NCBI GenBank assembly: GCA_001507425.1
Contig: LMAJ01000028.1
Span: 1-64,000 of the forward strand
Length of the DNA stretch: 64,000 nucleotides
DNA from: Flavobacteriaceae bacterium CRH
GTDB taxonomy: Bacteria > Bacteroidota > Bacteroidia > Flavobacteriales > Flavobacteriaceae
Direction of reading: 5' to 3'
The notes beneath the pieces were generated by a model that was given only the letters and a program-made list of their open reading frames with translations, did no database searches and was not told where the DNA came from. Below are positions 9,601 through 17,290 of the stretch, one piece after another. Position 1 is the stretch's first letter, and every line of letters starts with the position of its first letter. The position numbers and the translations under genes are program-made.

Positions 9601-9814
9601 AGATGAGCATGGTTTTTTCATTGATCCTCTTCTTACATTTCATGGACTAACAGTTGTAGGTATTGTCGAAGCAGGTTATAAAGTTGAAAATTCAGACGGA
9701 GGAGAATATTCTTCTGGAAGTACTAATGATAGTTTTGAATTAGTACTAATGAATGAGTATGAAGGTAGTTTTGAAGATTCAGAGGGGAAAAAGATTCAAT
9801 TTTATTTAAATTAA
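6698..9814 (+). CDS. Large 1038-aa protein, candidate effector; function unknown
   Basis: I do not recognise a catalytic family. The N-terminus has a short beta-rich start (SYDASTGTLTLNKEGVISV), a charged coiled coil at about residues 40-115 and a middle region of beta-type sequence. A very lysine-rich coiled-coil stretch follows (about 610-700). The last ~250 residues alternate hydrophobic and polar residues (LEIEISGQIEIEGKF, LEIRGKIEFS) as in amphipathic beta sheets and contain glycine-rich segments. No signal peptide is seen. It starts 5 bp after the DUF4280 gene and is followed 4 bp later by a lipoprotein, an arrangement typical of spike-delivered effectors with immunity lipoproteins. The effector role is inference. 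Confidence 0.6.
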   Translation: MSDNKLNLIPVLEKGQSYDASTGTLTLNKEGVISVTIKQYKEDKKRIEALEKKKKDTLEYSRQKWEQHAKEGWSKKKLQENYDANMQESEKLDKESRAILDKYENVNWCWQLVGNKLDYNKLSHNESLLKGIADIKSTGTQNVSFPAFLVGGGMAWLEAFHEKEGAVGKTPYGIYVKAKGIPKILRTEWTDFEYQPIVGSIGFMSKVILHIYTSGMYGQEVEIELNDKDLFTRNDKLSFSGKATFDREVNILKIKKNDIGKVAISGLLHNGRMTADKKEQYIQKIEVEVLVDATWEKQGGKILEIFPRIKSYETDTYFEDFDPSYLNVEEKSLILTAVKEVSNNVAVVGAVETNESAFHHCRYDLIKASYSKKANSLGNQSLEVELFNSNKEGDKIKSKLIMPVIAGVREGRRELKITLDSNTDECRFEDDKEKTHKGRVINLSQIHDAIVIEESTRVNEHKIYDKNEFKIGNEKGKGIRFGKEEEGHIDTDDDNEISNTHTKYKNSVSGLFGISRESKTTLFENKQVRGLYPNSDTEIILDIGYDYGDESISSLLKYRWPLSKKNLQHYPIILQTCCFTKQLDITVFPDIKWILQFAYDCDPEEFQDMRKEKYDEYLVRVEKLDDKVKPQKLDEKIRQLDAEIAQANQDASRASGKKKDSYKKLITKLEKLKIKNKNRKERYKDNKKKEQKVYKKDRPDLFSFKENVESGLSDLVVSLHAEYDRPGEAVEVSGSYKQFVNLVKQLTEVTQMIDLILDGKKKSQKKLDKKFIQIDEEKAKKQLEAIGDALKGRSLFSKNLIPPSLAVLGSWYAENPKDINISQVGIVGEIQVLAKPLIGAEISMDFLALAQRAHPIARGLITLIDFSEAVGVGPKITLEIEISGQIEIEGKFRCNSASETSNFNQKSLAGDAEDDSPLTASGVFGLEIRGKIEFSKKANSYIFGSVVVFANAGFEVKTGITLSGAIKADEHGFFIDPLLTFHGLTVVGIVEAGYKVENSDGGEYSSGSTNDSFELVLMNEYEGSFEDSEGKKIQFYLN

Positions 9815-9818
9815 AATA

Positions 9819-10802
9819 ATGAAAAAAATAATGAAAAAAATAATAGTATTAATATTAATAGTTGTAAATATAGTTGCCTGTGGGCAAGAAAAAAAAAGAG
9901 ATATGAAAACAAGTCAAGATATTTATTTATTAACTAAAGAAATAAAAAAACATGAAGAAGAACCTATGTATAAAATGATTCTTTCATCCAGTGAATGTTC
10001 ATTTATGATACTGGTTAATGATATTCCTTTGTACAAGTTTTTTGGACGAAGTGGAGGTGTTGGAGCAACATCAATACCTATAAATTGGAATATTGAAAAA
10101 TCTGGAAAACAAAAGATAACGGTAAAGATGTATCCAAAGTATTCAGAAACAGAAACCCCCAATCAAACATTAGGTTTAAATGCGGGTGTTAAATTTAGTA
10201 TTGAAAAAGAAATTGACGGAGAAGATAAAACAATATTAGAATTTAAGACACCTTTTAAAGATTTTGATGGAAAAGGGGATGGAGGATTTTTATACCCAAA
10301 TAAGACTTACTATGAAGAAAGTATAGATGTTGAATTGAAAGTTCCATATGAATTATCTGTTTTAGATAATGCTGAAGTGCTATTTACGACAGATTCTGAA
10401 GAATTAAAACAATTAGGAAAAGAAGTTTTAGCAAAATACAATGAGATAAGAAATATATACATGACAGGTACAAAAAATGAACTCGCCAATCTAAATTACA
10501 ATAAAGAAAAAAGACTGGCACAACAAATGTATCTCAATGAAGCAGAAGTAAAGGATGGATGGGATAATGACTATCAATTTAGAACTGATGCAAATCTTGA
10601 ATTTTTCGATTTGAAACCTATTGAAAAATATGAAATGAAGTTTTATGCCCAAGGTAAAATTATTTCTTTAGAGAAAATAAATAATAAAAAATCAGCATTA
10701 TGGGGAGGCTTTAAAAGAAAAGATAAAGAGGTTGTTACAACTACTTATATATCAGTTTATTTATATAGACCAAAGGGAAGTAATAAGTTACAAGCATATT
10801 GA
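9819..10802 (+). CDS. Lipoprotein, candidate immunity protein; function unknown
   Basis: The N-terminus has a hydrophobic stretch ending in VACG, a lipobox, so the protein should be lipid-anchored. A second ATG at 9831 gives a more compact signal peptide (MKKIIVLILIVVNIVACG) and may be the real start. The rest is soluble and not recognised. It starts 4 bp after the 1038-aa gene and its stop overlaps the next start (TGATG), so all are co-translated. The last 60 residues (PIEKYEMKFYAQGKIISLEK) resemble a broken ORF at 11246-11413, suggesting a repeated immunity-type family. Immunity function is inferred from position. Confidence 0.55.
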   Translation: MKKIMKKIIVLILIVVNIVACGQEKKRDMKTSQDIYLLTKEIKKHEEEPMYKMILSSSECSFMILVNDIPLYKFFGRSGGVGATSIPINWNIEKSGKQKITVKMYPKYSETETPNQTLGLNAGVKFSIEKEIDGEDKTILEFKTPFKDFDGKGDGGFLYPNKTYYEESIDVELKVPYELSVLDNAEVLFTTDSEELKQLGKEVLAKYNEIRNIYMTGTKNELANLNYNKEKRLAQQMYLNEAEVKDGWDNDYQFRTDANLEFFDLKPIEKYEMKFYAQGKIISLEKINNKKSALWGGFKRKDKEVVTTTYISVYLYRPKGSNKLQAY

Positions 10803-11221
10803 TGAAAAGAAGTCTTTCAATAAAAGAAACTTCTCCTTTGGAGATAATTATTTTTGCTTTTGTTTTTATGATTTGTATTTATTCTTTGTATATTATGTTA
10901 ACGGTATTTAAACCTAGAATTTCTGGTTATAGAATAAATGCTTTGGTAATAAATGTAGATAGTATTAAATCTCATAAAAACAACAATACATACAGCTATT
11001 TTGGCAAAATAAAATTTAAAAATAAAGAAGGAAATGAAATTATAGAAGATTTTGGTTTTGATAGGAAACTAAAAAATAGTGATAGTTTAAAACTTTATTA
11101 TGATAAAGAATACGGCTTTTATGATTCTGGAAATCAAAATGCTTATTTTGTAATTTCAGTAATTCCTTTTATAATTTTGATATTATTGAGCATCTTTTTT
11201 TATAATTATTTTATCGATTGA
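10802..11221 (+). CDS. Small membrane protein with two helices, function unknown
   Basis: About 139 aa. Hydrophobic segments lie at about residues 12-32 (PLEIIIFAFVFMICIYSLYI) and near the C-terminus (VISVIPFIILILLSIFFY); the ~80-residue part between is soluble and looks like the DUF3592 layout. The ATG at 10802 overlaps the preceding stop by one base; an upstream TTG at 10799 is less likely. It is the last gene of the operon that begins at 4585. It may complete an immunity set or be an independent membrane protein; no function is assigned. Confidence 0.55.
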   Translation: MKRSLSIKETSPLEIIIFAFVFMICIYSLYIMLTVFKPRISGYRINALVINVDSIKSHKNNNTYSYFGKIKFKNKEGNEIIEDFGFDRKLKNSDSLKLYYDKEYGFYDSGNQNAYFVISVIPFIILILLSIFFYNYFID

Positions 11222-11245
11222 GACAAAAAAAATGTTGACAAAAAA

Positions 11246-11413
11246 ATGTATCCTCTAGAGATTTACGAAATAAAATTTTACGCTAATAACAAATTAGTGA
11301 GATTCGTATGCGAAATTATATATGAAGATGGAAATCAATATCTTTACAGATATACCGCCCTACACTTATGGAAGGTAAATTTGATGGAGAAGGATTTTAA
11401 TTATATATATTGA
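11246..11413 (+). pseudogene. Fragment of a gene related to the C-terminus of the upstream lipoprotein
   Basis: The 55-codon frame reads MYPLEIYEIKFYANNKLVRF, close to PIEKYEMKFYAQGKIISLEK of the lipoprotein at 9819-10802. The end of this frame looks shifted: another frame gives a more protein-like tail (TLMEGKFDGEGF). No ATG-to-signal-peptide part is present, so it is a 3' remnant. Confidence 0.45.
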
Positions 11414-11434
11414 AAAAGAATAATAGTTTTTAAT

Positions 11435-11492
11435 TAATATTTGAGATAAAAAAAATAAAATACTTATTGTCTTAATTAAATATATAACTATC
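11435..11492. repeat. Dispersed 58-bp repeat, copy A
   Basis: The segment TAATATTTGAGATAAA to AACTATC recurs at 14878-14934 with only about five differences. Both copies lie upstream of lipoprotein-type coding remnants or genes, so the repeat may be a shared upstream region carried along in gene duplication. Confidence 0.7.
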
Positions 11493-11500
11493 CCACTGGG

Positions 11501-11614
11501 GCTTTTATTATTAAAGGAACAAAAAAAGAAAATGATATTGTAACAGAATACTATAAAGGAAAAGATAAAATAATGAATCTGGAATATAATTACAAAGGAG
11601 ATTTAAAAAATTAA
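11501..11614 (+). pseudogene. Fragment of an unidentified gene, 3' end only
   Basis: An open frame with no start reads AFIIKGTKKENDIVTEYYKG and ends LEYNYKGDLKN. The composition is protein-like and it begins right after repeat copy A. It is probably a truncated gene, but I do not recognise the parent. Confidence 0.3.
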
Positions 11615-11645
11615 TAATTCTTAATAAGACTTTAATTAATAAAAA

Positions 11646-12233
11646 ATGAACAATAAAACAGTTAGAATTGCACTCTGCTTGATCTTAGGAATGATTCAAA
11701 TTTCAGTTTGTGCCCAACAAAAGAAAAAAACCTACTTACGACCAAAAATAATGAAATTGCCTCCAGAGAAATTTGACAGTAACAATCCTCTAGTGAAAAT
11801 TTTAAAAGAGCAGCAATTTTCAGATTCTTTTGTTTGGGAAATAAATGCAGATTCCCTTTTAGTACCTAAAACCGTTTATAAAGAAATTATAGAAGAACTT
11901 GGGGGCGCAAGTTATTATACAGATGAATTAAGCGATAGAGTGGTTATTAGACAAAGTGCTACCGTAGATACTGTTAAGTTAAAAAAGATTGATAATAAAA
12001 ATCAAGAGGAGAATGTTATCGGACCAATACTTTCTAGCTATTTAAAACTCACTACTTATACGATTACTATAAAAAATGACATCATTATATTTGTAGATGA
12101 TAAAACTAAAAAAGAAGAGAAATTTAAGGCTTTTTTGAATAAACAAAAAGACAAAATAATATATCTTAAAAATATAAAATCCAATAAAATTTATTCGCCT
12201 GGAAAATTTGAAGGTCCATCGATAGGAATGTAA
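11646..12233 (+). CDS. Secreted protein of unknown function
   Basis: The 195-aa protein has an N-terminal signal peptide (VRIALCLILGMIQISVCAQQ) that is probably cleaved by signal peptidase I after CA; the cysteine context is not a good lipobox. The rest contains short beta-like segments (YTITIKNDIIIFVDD) and a basic end. I do not recognise a family. It stands between gene fragments and the WG-repeat lipoprotein, in the degraded cargo part of the element, and is followed by a terminator at 12311. Confidence 0.55.
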   Translation: MNNKTVRIALCLILGMIQISVCAQQKKKTYLRPKIMKLPPEKFDSNNPLVKILKEQQFSDSFVWEINADSLLVPKTVYKEIIEELGGASYYTDELSDRVVIRQSATVDTVKLKKIDNKNQEENVIGPILSSYLKLTTYTITIKNDIIIFVDDKTKKEEKFKAFLNKQKDKIIYLKNIKSNKIYSPGKFEGPSIGM

Positions 12234-12310
12234 AAAAAAGCGAACACCTTGAAATCACTTTTGTTAAACATTAATTTCTAATGACATAGTTTTAAAAATA
12301 TAAGCTTCAC

Positions 12311-12342
12311 CTCTTTTGACCTAAGGCAAAAGAGTTTTTTTT
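12311..12342 (+). terminator. Rho-independent terminator
   Basis: CTCTTTTG (12311-12318) pairs with CAAAAGAG (12327-12334), followed by eight T. It ends transcription of the secreted-protein gene ending at 12233. Confidence 0.75.
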
Positions 12343-12357
12343 AGTTATCCAAAAAAT

Positions 12358-13836
12358 ATGAAAAAATTAGTTCTTATAATACTCTTACCTATTATTTTTT
12401 CTTGTAATGCACAAAATATAGAATTACAAGAAAAAATTGACGACCAAATAGCTGAACTTCAAAATATAATTGAGCTGAATTCAATTAAAATTTCAGCAGA
12501 TCCAATTCCCGAAAAGGACTTAAGTAAAAGTATAAATGCATTTAAAGATAAAAAATTATACCATCCCTCTTTTTTTGATTCTTTAGATATTAATACAGGA
12601 AATAGATTTCCCAATAGTTATTTTCACATAGAGTATGACGAATATAGATTAAGCGAGTTATTAGGTCACGATAATTTATATTTTCGTAAAAACGCTGAAC
12701 GCCTGCCAAAATTTGAAATTCAAAAAGTATTCTATATGGATGGGACCAATGAAAATGCTTCAAGTGCAATCCTTACGCGTTCAGAATCAAACAAAACACC
12801 GTTTTATGGAGAAGAAGATAAGGAATATATGGTAAATAGTGGGTTATATTTTTTTCAAAAAAATACCAAGCCCATAAGTGCAGTCGAAATAAAAGTAATA
12901 ACCAATTTTGCCAACATCAAGGATTATCCTATTGATAAAAACACAAAAACCATACATACAGATCAAGGCGATATCGAAATTCTTACATTTAACGGAAATG
13001 AACTTACCTATAAAATCCCTATCTCTTTATCAGAAAAAGTAGAAGTGAATGCTCTTTACAAAAACGGAAAATACTTAAACAGTACAGGCTATCAGACCTT
13101 TAGAAGTACTCACGAAATAGAAAAGATAAGAGATTTGATAAAAATTTTGGAAGTAGCCAAAGATAAAATCTATAATGAGGAACTAAACACGGAAAAAGAA
13201 CTGGAACAATTTTTTAAATCCCGGGTAAAGCCAAAAGATTTGAAAACTGAAGAATATATAACTCATTCTGAATATTTTTCGGCAACAATCACTCAGGCAG
13301 TTATTTCTATTATAGAAGCAGATAAGCCAATAGTGCATACAAATATCTATCCGATACACCAGTTTTTAAAAGAACAATATAATGAAACGGGATATGTAAT
13401 TTGTCGAGATGCAAAATCCAACAAAAAAGGAATTATTGGTTTTGATGGAAAATGGTTAGTAGAGCCTATTTACTATAACATTAGCCAAACTAATTTTTTG
13501 AAAAATTATGTACAAGTTGCTTTAAAAGAAGATGAAGGATCAAATACTACTTTTTGGATTGATAAAAAGAATAGACGATTAGTAAAAACAAATTACGATA
13601 TTAATTCCTATAGTTTAAGAAGTCTTCATCCTGTACTTGTGATTATGGAAAGTTTAAATGAAAAATTGAATGAATTAGGAGTAGCCAATAATGAAACTGG
13701 AGAACTTATTATTCCGATAGAATTTGACAGAATTGAATTCTCAAAAGGAACTATAATTTGCACACTTCCTAATCAAAAAACTATAAAAATTTTCGATGAA
13801 ACTGGTAAACTAATCAAAACGCAATTAAAAAAATAA
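12358..13836 (+). CDS. WG-repeat-like lipoprotein
   Basis: The 492-aa protein starts with a lipoprotein signal (MKKLVLIILLPIIFSCNAQ, lipobox IFSC). Near the C-terminus, segments such as KKGIIGFDGKWLVEPIYYNI and ETGELIIPIEFDRIEF have the pattern of WG/KWG repeats (a Trp-Gly-like turn followed by I-P-x-x-Y/F-D), which form beta-propeller-like structures in many Bacteroidota secreted proteins. The first ~300 residues are not recognised. It follows a terminator and has no clear partner gene. In a mobile element this could be cargo, but no specific role is visible. Confidence 0.6.
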   Translation: MKKLVLIILLPIIFSCNAQNIELQEKIDDQIAELQNIIELNSIKISADPIPEKDLSKSINAFKDKKLYHPSFFDSLDINTGNRFPNSYFHIEYDEYRLSELLGHDNLYFRKNAERLPKFEIQKVFYMDGTNENASSAILTRSESNKTPFYGEEDKEYMVNSGLYFFQKNTKPISAVEIKVITNFANIKDYPIDKNTKTIHTDQGDIEILTFNGNELTYKIPISLSEKVEVNALYKNGKYLNSTGYQTFRSTHEIEKIRDLIKILEVAKDKIYNEELNTEKELEQFFKSRVKPKDLKTEEYITHSEYFSATITQAVISIIEADKPIVHTNIYPIHQFLKEQYNETGYVICRDAKSNKKGIIGFDGKWLVEPIYYNISQTNFLKNYVQVALKEDEGSNTTFWIDKKNRRLVKTNYDINSYSLRSLHPVLVIMESLNEKLNELGVANNETGELIIPIEFDRIEFSKGTIICTLPNQKTIKIFDETGKLIKTQLKK

Positions 13837-13952
13837 TTTTATAGAAAGCTATAATTTATAAAAAAGTATAATACTTCTTGCTACCTTATTTTTAATTAAC
13901 TTTAGAAACTCAAATACATTCAGATGATACAAAATTATAAATGTAATATTAG

Positions 13953-14124
13953 AAAACATTTTATAGTACTAATAAAAGAAATGGAGATTTTGATAGAGAT
14001 GAATATTTTGACTCAGAGCACCAATGCATGGATGGACAGTTTTAGGTCTATATTAAATAGATTTGGCGCAACCGTAGCAAGTTGGCTAGGCTTTAATTAT
14101 TTAGCATTCATCGTAATTGCTTAA
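13953..14124 (+). pseudogene. Remnant of an IS5-like transposase (C-terminal end)
   Basis: One frame gives RNGDFDRDEYFDSEH and a second gives NAWMDSFRSILNRF...SWLGFNYLAFIVIA. Joined, they match the C-terminal text of Bacteroidota IS5-like transposases, with about ten residues missing at the junction near 14010. No inverted repeats or intact transposase remain. The 66-codon ORF starting at 13924 is therefore not a real gene. Confidence 0.45.
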
Positions 14125-14204
14125 AAAAATCAATAAAACAAAAAGTTTAAATCACTTCTATTATAATTTGAATTAGATTTTTTTTCTCTTTTCCAAAAAA
14201 AAAA

Positions 14205-14698
14205 TTAAAAAATAATGTCGTCAATCATTTTGTCTAAAGTGTTACTTGGAAGTGTATTTAAATAAGACATCGTAGATTTAATATCTTTATGACCTAAGGC
14301 TTCCTTAATAATATCTATTGAAATATTATTGAATTTAAGAATCGTTGCGAATGAATGTCTTGCACAGTAGTAGGTGATTTTCTTTTGAATGCCTAAATCG
14401 GTAGTAGTTTTTTTAAGAGGTGTGTTTATGTAAATTTTGAGATATTTTCTTTTTCTGTTATTTATATAAATTTTGGAGTTCTGATTATTATGAATGATAT
14501 TGAACAAATAGATTGAATCGGCTGATGAAGTATATTCTTAAATTTTCTGCGTCCAGAAATCATTTATTTTAAAGTTTACTATTACCTCAGTTTTACTTCT
14601 TTTATAGGTAATTGTTTCTTTATATAAATCCGTTTTTTTTAATTGCATTAAATCAATGAAATTAATTCCTCTCCCATAAAAACTTAGCAAAAACATAT
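14205..14698 (-). pseudogene. Truncated tyrosine recombinase, paralogue of the intact integrase
   Basis: The reverse strand encodes the last ~165 residues of a recombinase very like the one at 15877-17088 (KITYYCARHSFATILKFNN, EALGHKDIKSTMSYLNTL). Similarity starts at NMFLLSFYGRG and is interrupted by a stop (TAA, complement of 14538-14540) where the intact gene has Ser. Upstream of 14698 no similarity continues. The core-binding domain and the start are missing, so it cannot be active. Confidence 0.85.
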
Positions 14699-15036
14699 TA
14701 GAAAGCTTAAACCAAAAAACTATGAAAACAATACATATTGAAAAAAATATTTCTTGACTACTTGAGGCTCTGCCTCGCGGTACAAAAGAAAGCTTGAAAA
14801 CCTAAGGTTTTCATTAAACTAAAAATTACTTTTCCTCCCAATGACGTCATGATAGCTCTGTCTTGGAGTAATTTATTTAATATTTGAGATAAAAAAAGAG
14901 AATACTTAATGTCTTAATTAAATATAAAACTATCGAAAAGGCAGAACAATAAAAGATTTTTCTGAATTAAAAAAGAGGCAAAAAATTAAAGCCAAATAAA
15001 TGCAATATAACGTGAGTTTGCCTACAAATAAACAAA
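14699..15036. other. Intergenic stretch with small hairpins and repeat copy B
   Basis: No gene is seen. It holds the hairpin GAGGC-TCT-GCCTC (14764-14776), the hairpin GAAAACC-TAA-GGTTTTC (14796-14812) and the 57-bp repeat copy B at 14878-14934. Neither hairpin has a T tract, so they are not convincing terminators. No tRNA fragment is present next to the truncated integrase. Confidence 0.5.
14878..14934. repeat. Dispersed 57-bp repeat, copy B
   Basis: Near-identical to 11435-11492. It lies about 100 bp upstream of the lipoprotein gene at 15037. Confidence 0.7.
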
Positions 15037-15765
15037 ATGAAATATAATTTGACACTACTAGCACTTTTATTAAATACATTAATCTTTATAAGTTGTAATG
15101 GACAGGTTAAACCTATTGGAGAAGAACCTTTGGATTTAGAAAATTTCAATTTAAGCACAAAAATATCGGACTTGTTTTCTGAAAAAGATATAAGCAAAGA
15201 ACATAATAATGTTTATGAAATTCAAGGCGTTCTACATTCACAAATTGTTATGAAGGACACAGTTTTTGAAAATGAATATTCAGAAAACAAAAAAGCAATA
15301 GCCATAGAGTATCTTCAAAAAAGTTCAACGTCAATAGATACAATTGCTTTTTTTGAAAATCAAAAATTTCAAAAAGTTAATGTAGCTACTGCCCTAAATG
15401 GAAAAATAAAAGTAATAAATGGAGTAGCAGATGAACTTACTAAGCAACAAACTATTGAGCTATATAAAAAATTAATTACAAAATATGGTAAAGCAAAAAA
15501 GTTTATAAATAGTTGGAATAATAAGCTTACAATATATGAATGGACGGCAGAGGACAGAATTATTAGGTTTGTATCTGCATATAATGATGAAAGTACAACA
15601 ATGAAACTTTTAATTGATGAAGATAAACAAACCATTGCTTTAGGACATAAAGAAACATACTATGTTGGATATTTGTTTATTATAAATTCAGCTTTAAAAG
15701 AAGAAGTTTTTGGAAAAATGAAAAAAGGAGATTTTGTATATCTAGATGATTATAAAAAAGACTAA
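15037..15765 (+). CDS. Lipoprotein of an unrecognised family (paralogue of the gene at 17449)
   Basis: 242 aa with a lipoprotein signal peptide (LLALLLNTLIFISCNGQ; lipobox ISC). The layout matches the lipoprotein at 17449-18165: a segment LDLENFNLSTKISDLFS, a central beta region, and LTIYEWTAEDRIIRFVS near the C-terminus (compare LSVYQWQSESKIVQIVS). Both genes lie beside a recombinase 3' end on the opposite strand. The family is not known to me. Such small lipoproteins in mobile elements are often immunity or surface proteins, but nothing in the sequence proves this. Confidence 0.6.
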   Translation: MKYNLTLLALLLNTLIFISCNGQVKPIGEEPLDLENFNLSTKISDLFSEKDISKEHNNVYEIQGVLHSQIVMKDTVFENEYSENKKAIAIEYLQKSSTSIDTIAFFENQKFQKVNVATALNGKIKVINGVADELTKQQTIELYKKLITKYGKAKKFINSWNNKLTIYEWTAEDRIIRFVSAYNDESTTMKLLIDEDKQTIALGHKETYYVGYLFIINSALKEEVFGKMKKGDFVYLDDYKKD

Positions 15766-15876
15766 AAACTGCCACTAACAAAGATAGCGAAGCGATTTTG
15801 GTTGTATAGTTAATTTAGTAAAAAAATTAATGCAACAGCTAATAGTAATTTCGAGAAAGAAAATTCTATGTTTTAT

Positions 15877-17088
15877 TTAAAAAATAATATCATCAATCAT
15901 TTTATCTAAAGTGTTGCTTGGAAGTGTGTTTAAGTAAGACATAGTGGATTTGATATCTTTATGTCCTAAAGCTTCCTTGATAATATCTATTGATATATTA
16001 TTAAATTTCAGGATTGTAGCAAATGTGTGTCTTGCGCAATAGTAAGTGATATTCTTTTGGATCCCCAAATCATTAATAATTTTTTTAATAGGTTTGTTTA
16101 TATAAAGTTTTAGAAATTTTTCCTTTCTGTTATTTATATAGGTTTCGGAATCTTGATTATTGTGAATGATATTGAATATATACAAAGAGTCAACAGGAGA
16201 GGCATATTCGCTAATTTTTTGCTTCCAGAATTCGTTTAATTTAAAATTTACAATTACTCCTGTTTTACTTCTTTTATATGTGATAGTCTCTTTATACAAG
16301 TCTCTTTTCTTTAATTGCATAAGATCAATGAAATTGATGCCTCTTCCATAATAGCTTAGTAAAAACATATCTCTTGCAATAATATCATTGTTTTCAGATA
16401 AATTTGCTTTTTTCAGGAAATCGAGTTCTTCTTCAGACAAGTATTCTTTTTTGCCACTTTCCTTAATCTTGGATACTTTAAATTTAGTGAAAGGATACAT
16501 AGAAGCAGGGATGATTTCTCTCCTAATTGCTTTATTAAAAACAGAGCGTAAAGTTCGAATTCTTATACCAATGGTGCTCTGGCTATTTTTATTGGCATTT
16601 AAAAAGGATTGATATTTATAGATTGCATCGACGGACAAATCTCTAAAAGTGATTTCAGTTTTACCCAAAAAACGTTGTATTGATCTTAGTGTTTCCTTTT
16701 CAATACTACTCGTTGACAGTTTTCCTGCGTTTTTAATTTCTTCAATCAAAGTTTCGTGAAAATCCGTATAACTCAAGGCCTTCTGTTTGCCAGATTTTTT
16801 TTTGAATTTAGTTATAATATCTTGTATTGTAAATGGAGTTTCATCTGATTCAAAATCATGAATTATTTCATTAATTCTATTCGAGTATTTTTCGATTAGT
16901 TCATTAATTTGTTTATACTCTTTGTGCGATTTTTTTAGCCGTTGGGTGTCAAACGACCAATCTTCATGTTTACATGTTTTATTGATTGATAAACTACTGT
17001 TTATTCGATCTTTTATAAAGACAAGGATAATAGAATAATCCCCTTGTGCATTTGAAGTACTTTTTAATGTAAATTTGTAGGAAATCAT
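15877..17088 (-). CDS. int: Tyrosine recombinase / integrase of the element
   Basis: It catalyses site-specific integration and excision at the tRNA(CAT) site. From the start at 17088 it has an arm-binding beta region (MISYKFTLKSTSNAQGDYSI), a SAM-like core-binding domain at about residues 105-200 and a catalytic domain with the box I arginine (YGRGINFIDL), YCARHTFATI, the LGHKD histidine and the tyrosine in MSYLNTL. The first His of box II is Tyr here, as in many Bacteroidota integrases. An in-frame start at 17169 would add 27 atypical residues that overlap the repeated motifs at 17114-17179, so I prefer 17088. 403 aa is normal. It reads away from the adjacent attR. Confidence 0.9.
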   Translation of the reverse strand: MISYKFTLKSTSNAQGDYSIILVFIKDRINSSLSINKTCKHEDWSFDTQRLKKSHKEYKQINELIEKYSNRINEIIHDFESDETPFTIQDIITKFKKKSGKQKALSYTDFHETLIEEIKNAGKLSTSSIEKETLRSIQRFLGKTEITFRDLSVDAIYKYQSFLNANKNSQSTIGIRIRTLRSVFNKAIRREIIPASMYPFTKFKVSKIKESGKKEYLSEEELDFLKKANLSENNDIIARDMFLLSYYGRGINFIDLMQLKKRDLYKETITYKRSKTGVIVNFKLNEFWKQKISEYASPVDSLYIFNIIHNNQDSETYINNRKEKFLKLYINKPIKKIINDLGIQKNITYYCARHTFATILKFNNISIDIIKEALGHKDIKSTMSYLNTLPSNTLDKMIDDIIF

Positions 17089-17113
17089 TTTCTTTGGATG
17101 TTTAATTTGTAAA

Positions 17114-17179
17114 TTTGACGAACATTTTCTACGCAATCGTAGAAAAACAGGCAAAAATTTGACGAACATTTGACGAACA
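17114..17179. promoter_or_regulatory. Three phased TTTGACGAACA repeats and a 9-bp inverted repeat upstream of int
   Basis: The exact 11-mer TTTGACGAACA lies at 17114, 17158 and 17169, that is at offsets of 44 and 11 bp (four turns and one turn of the helix). Between them, TTTTCTACG (17125-17133) and CGTAGAAAA (17138-17146) form a perfect inverted repeat. The site lies between the integrase start and attR, where recombinase arm sites and int operators are usually found. Function is inferred. Confidence 0.6.
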
Positions 17180-17290
17180 AATCTACAAATATTATCATTT
17201 ATAATGATGTATTTTGTTTTTTAAATTTTATAAATAATTGATTTTCAGTTATTATAAGTAAAAGTAAGTCATTGTAAAATAAATAAAATA

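Noticed and set aside
13924..14124. A real 66-aa gene
   Set aside because: Its end matches a transposase C-terminus only when a second frame is joined, and it has no signal or start context, so it is a remnant.
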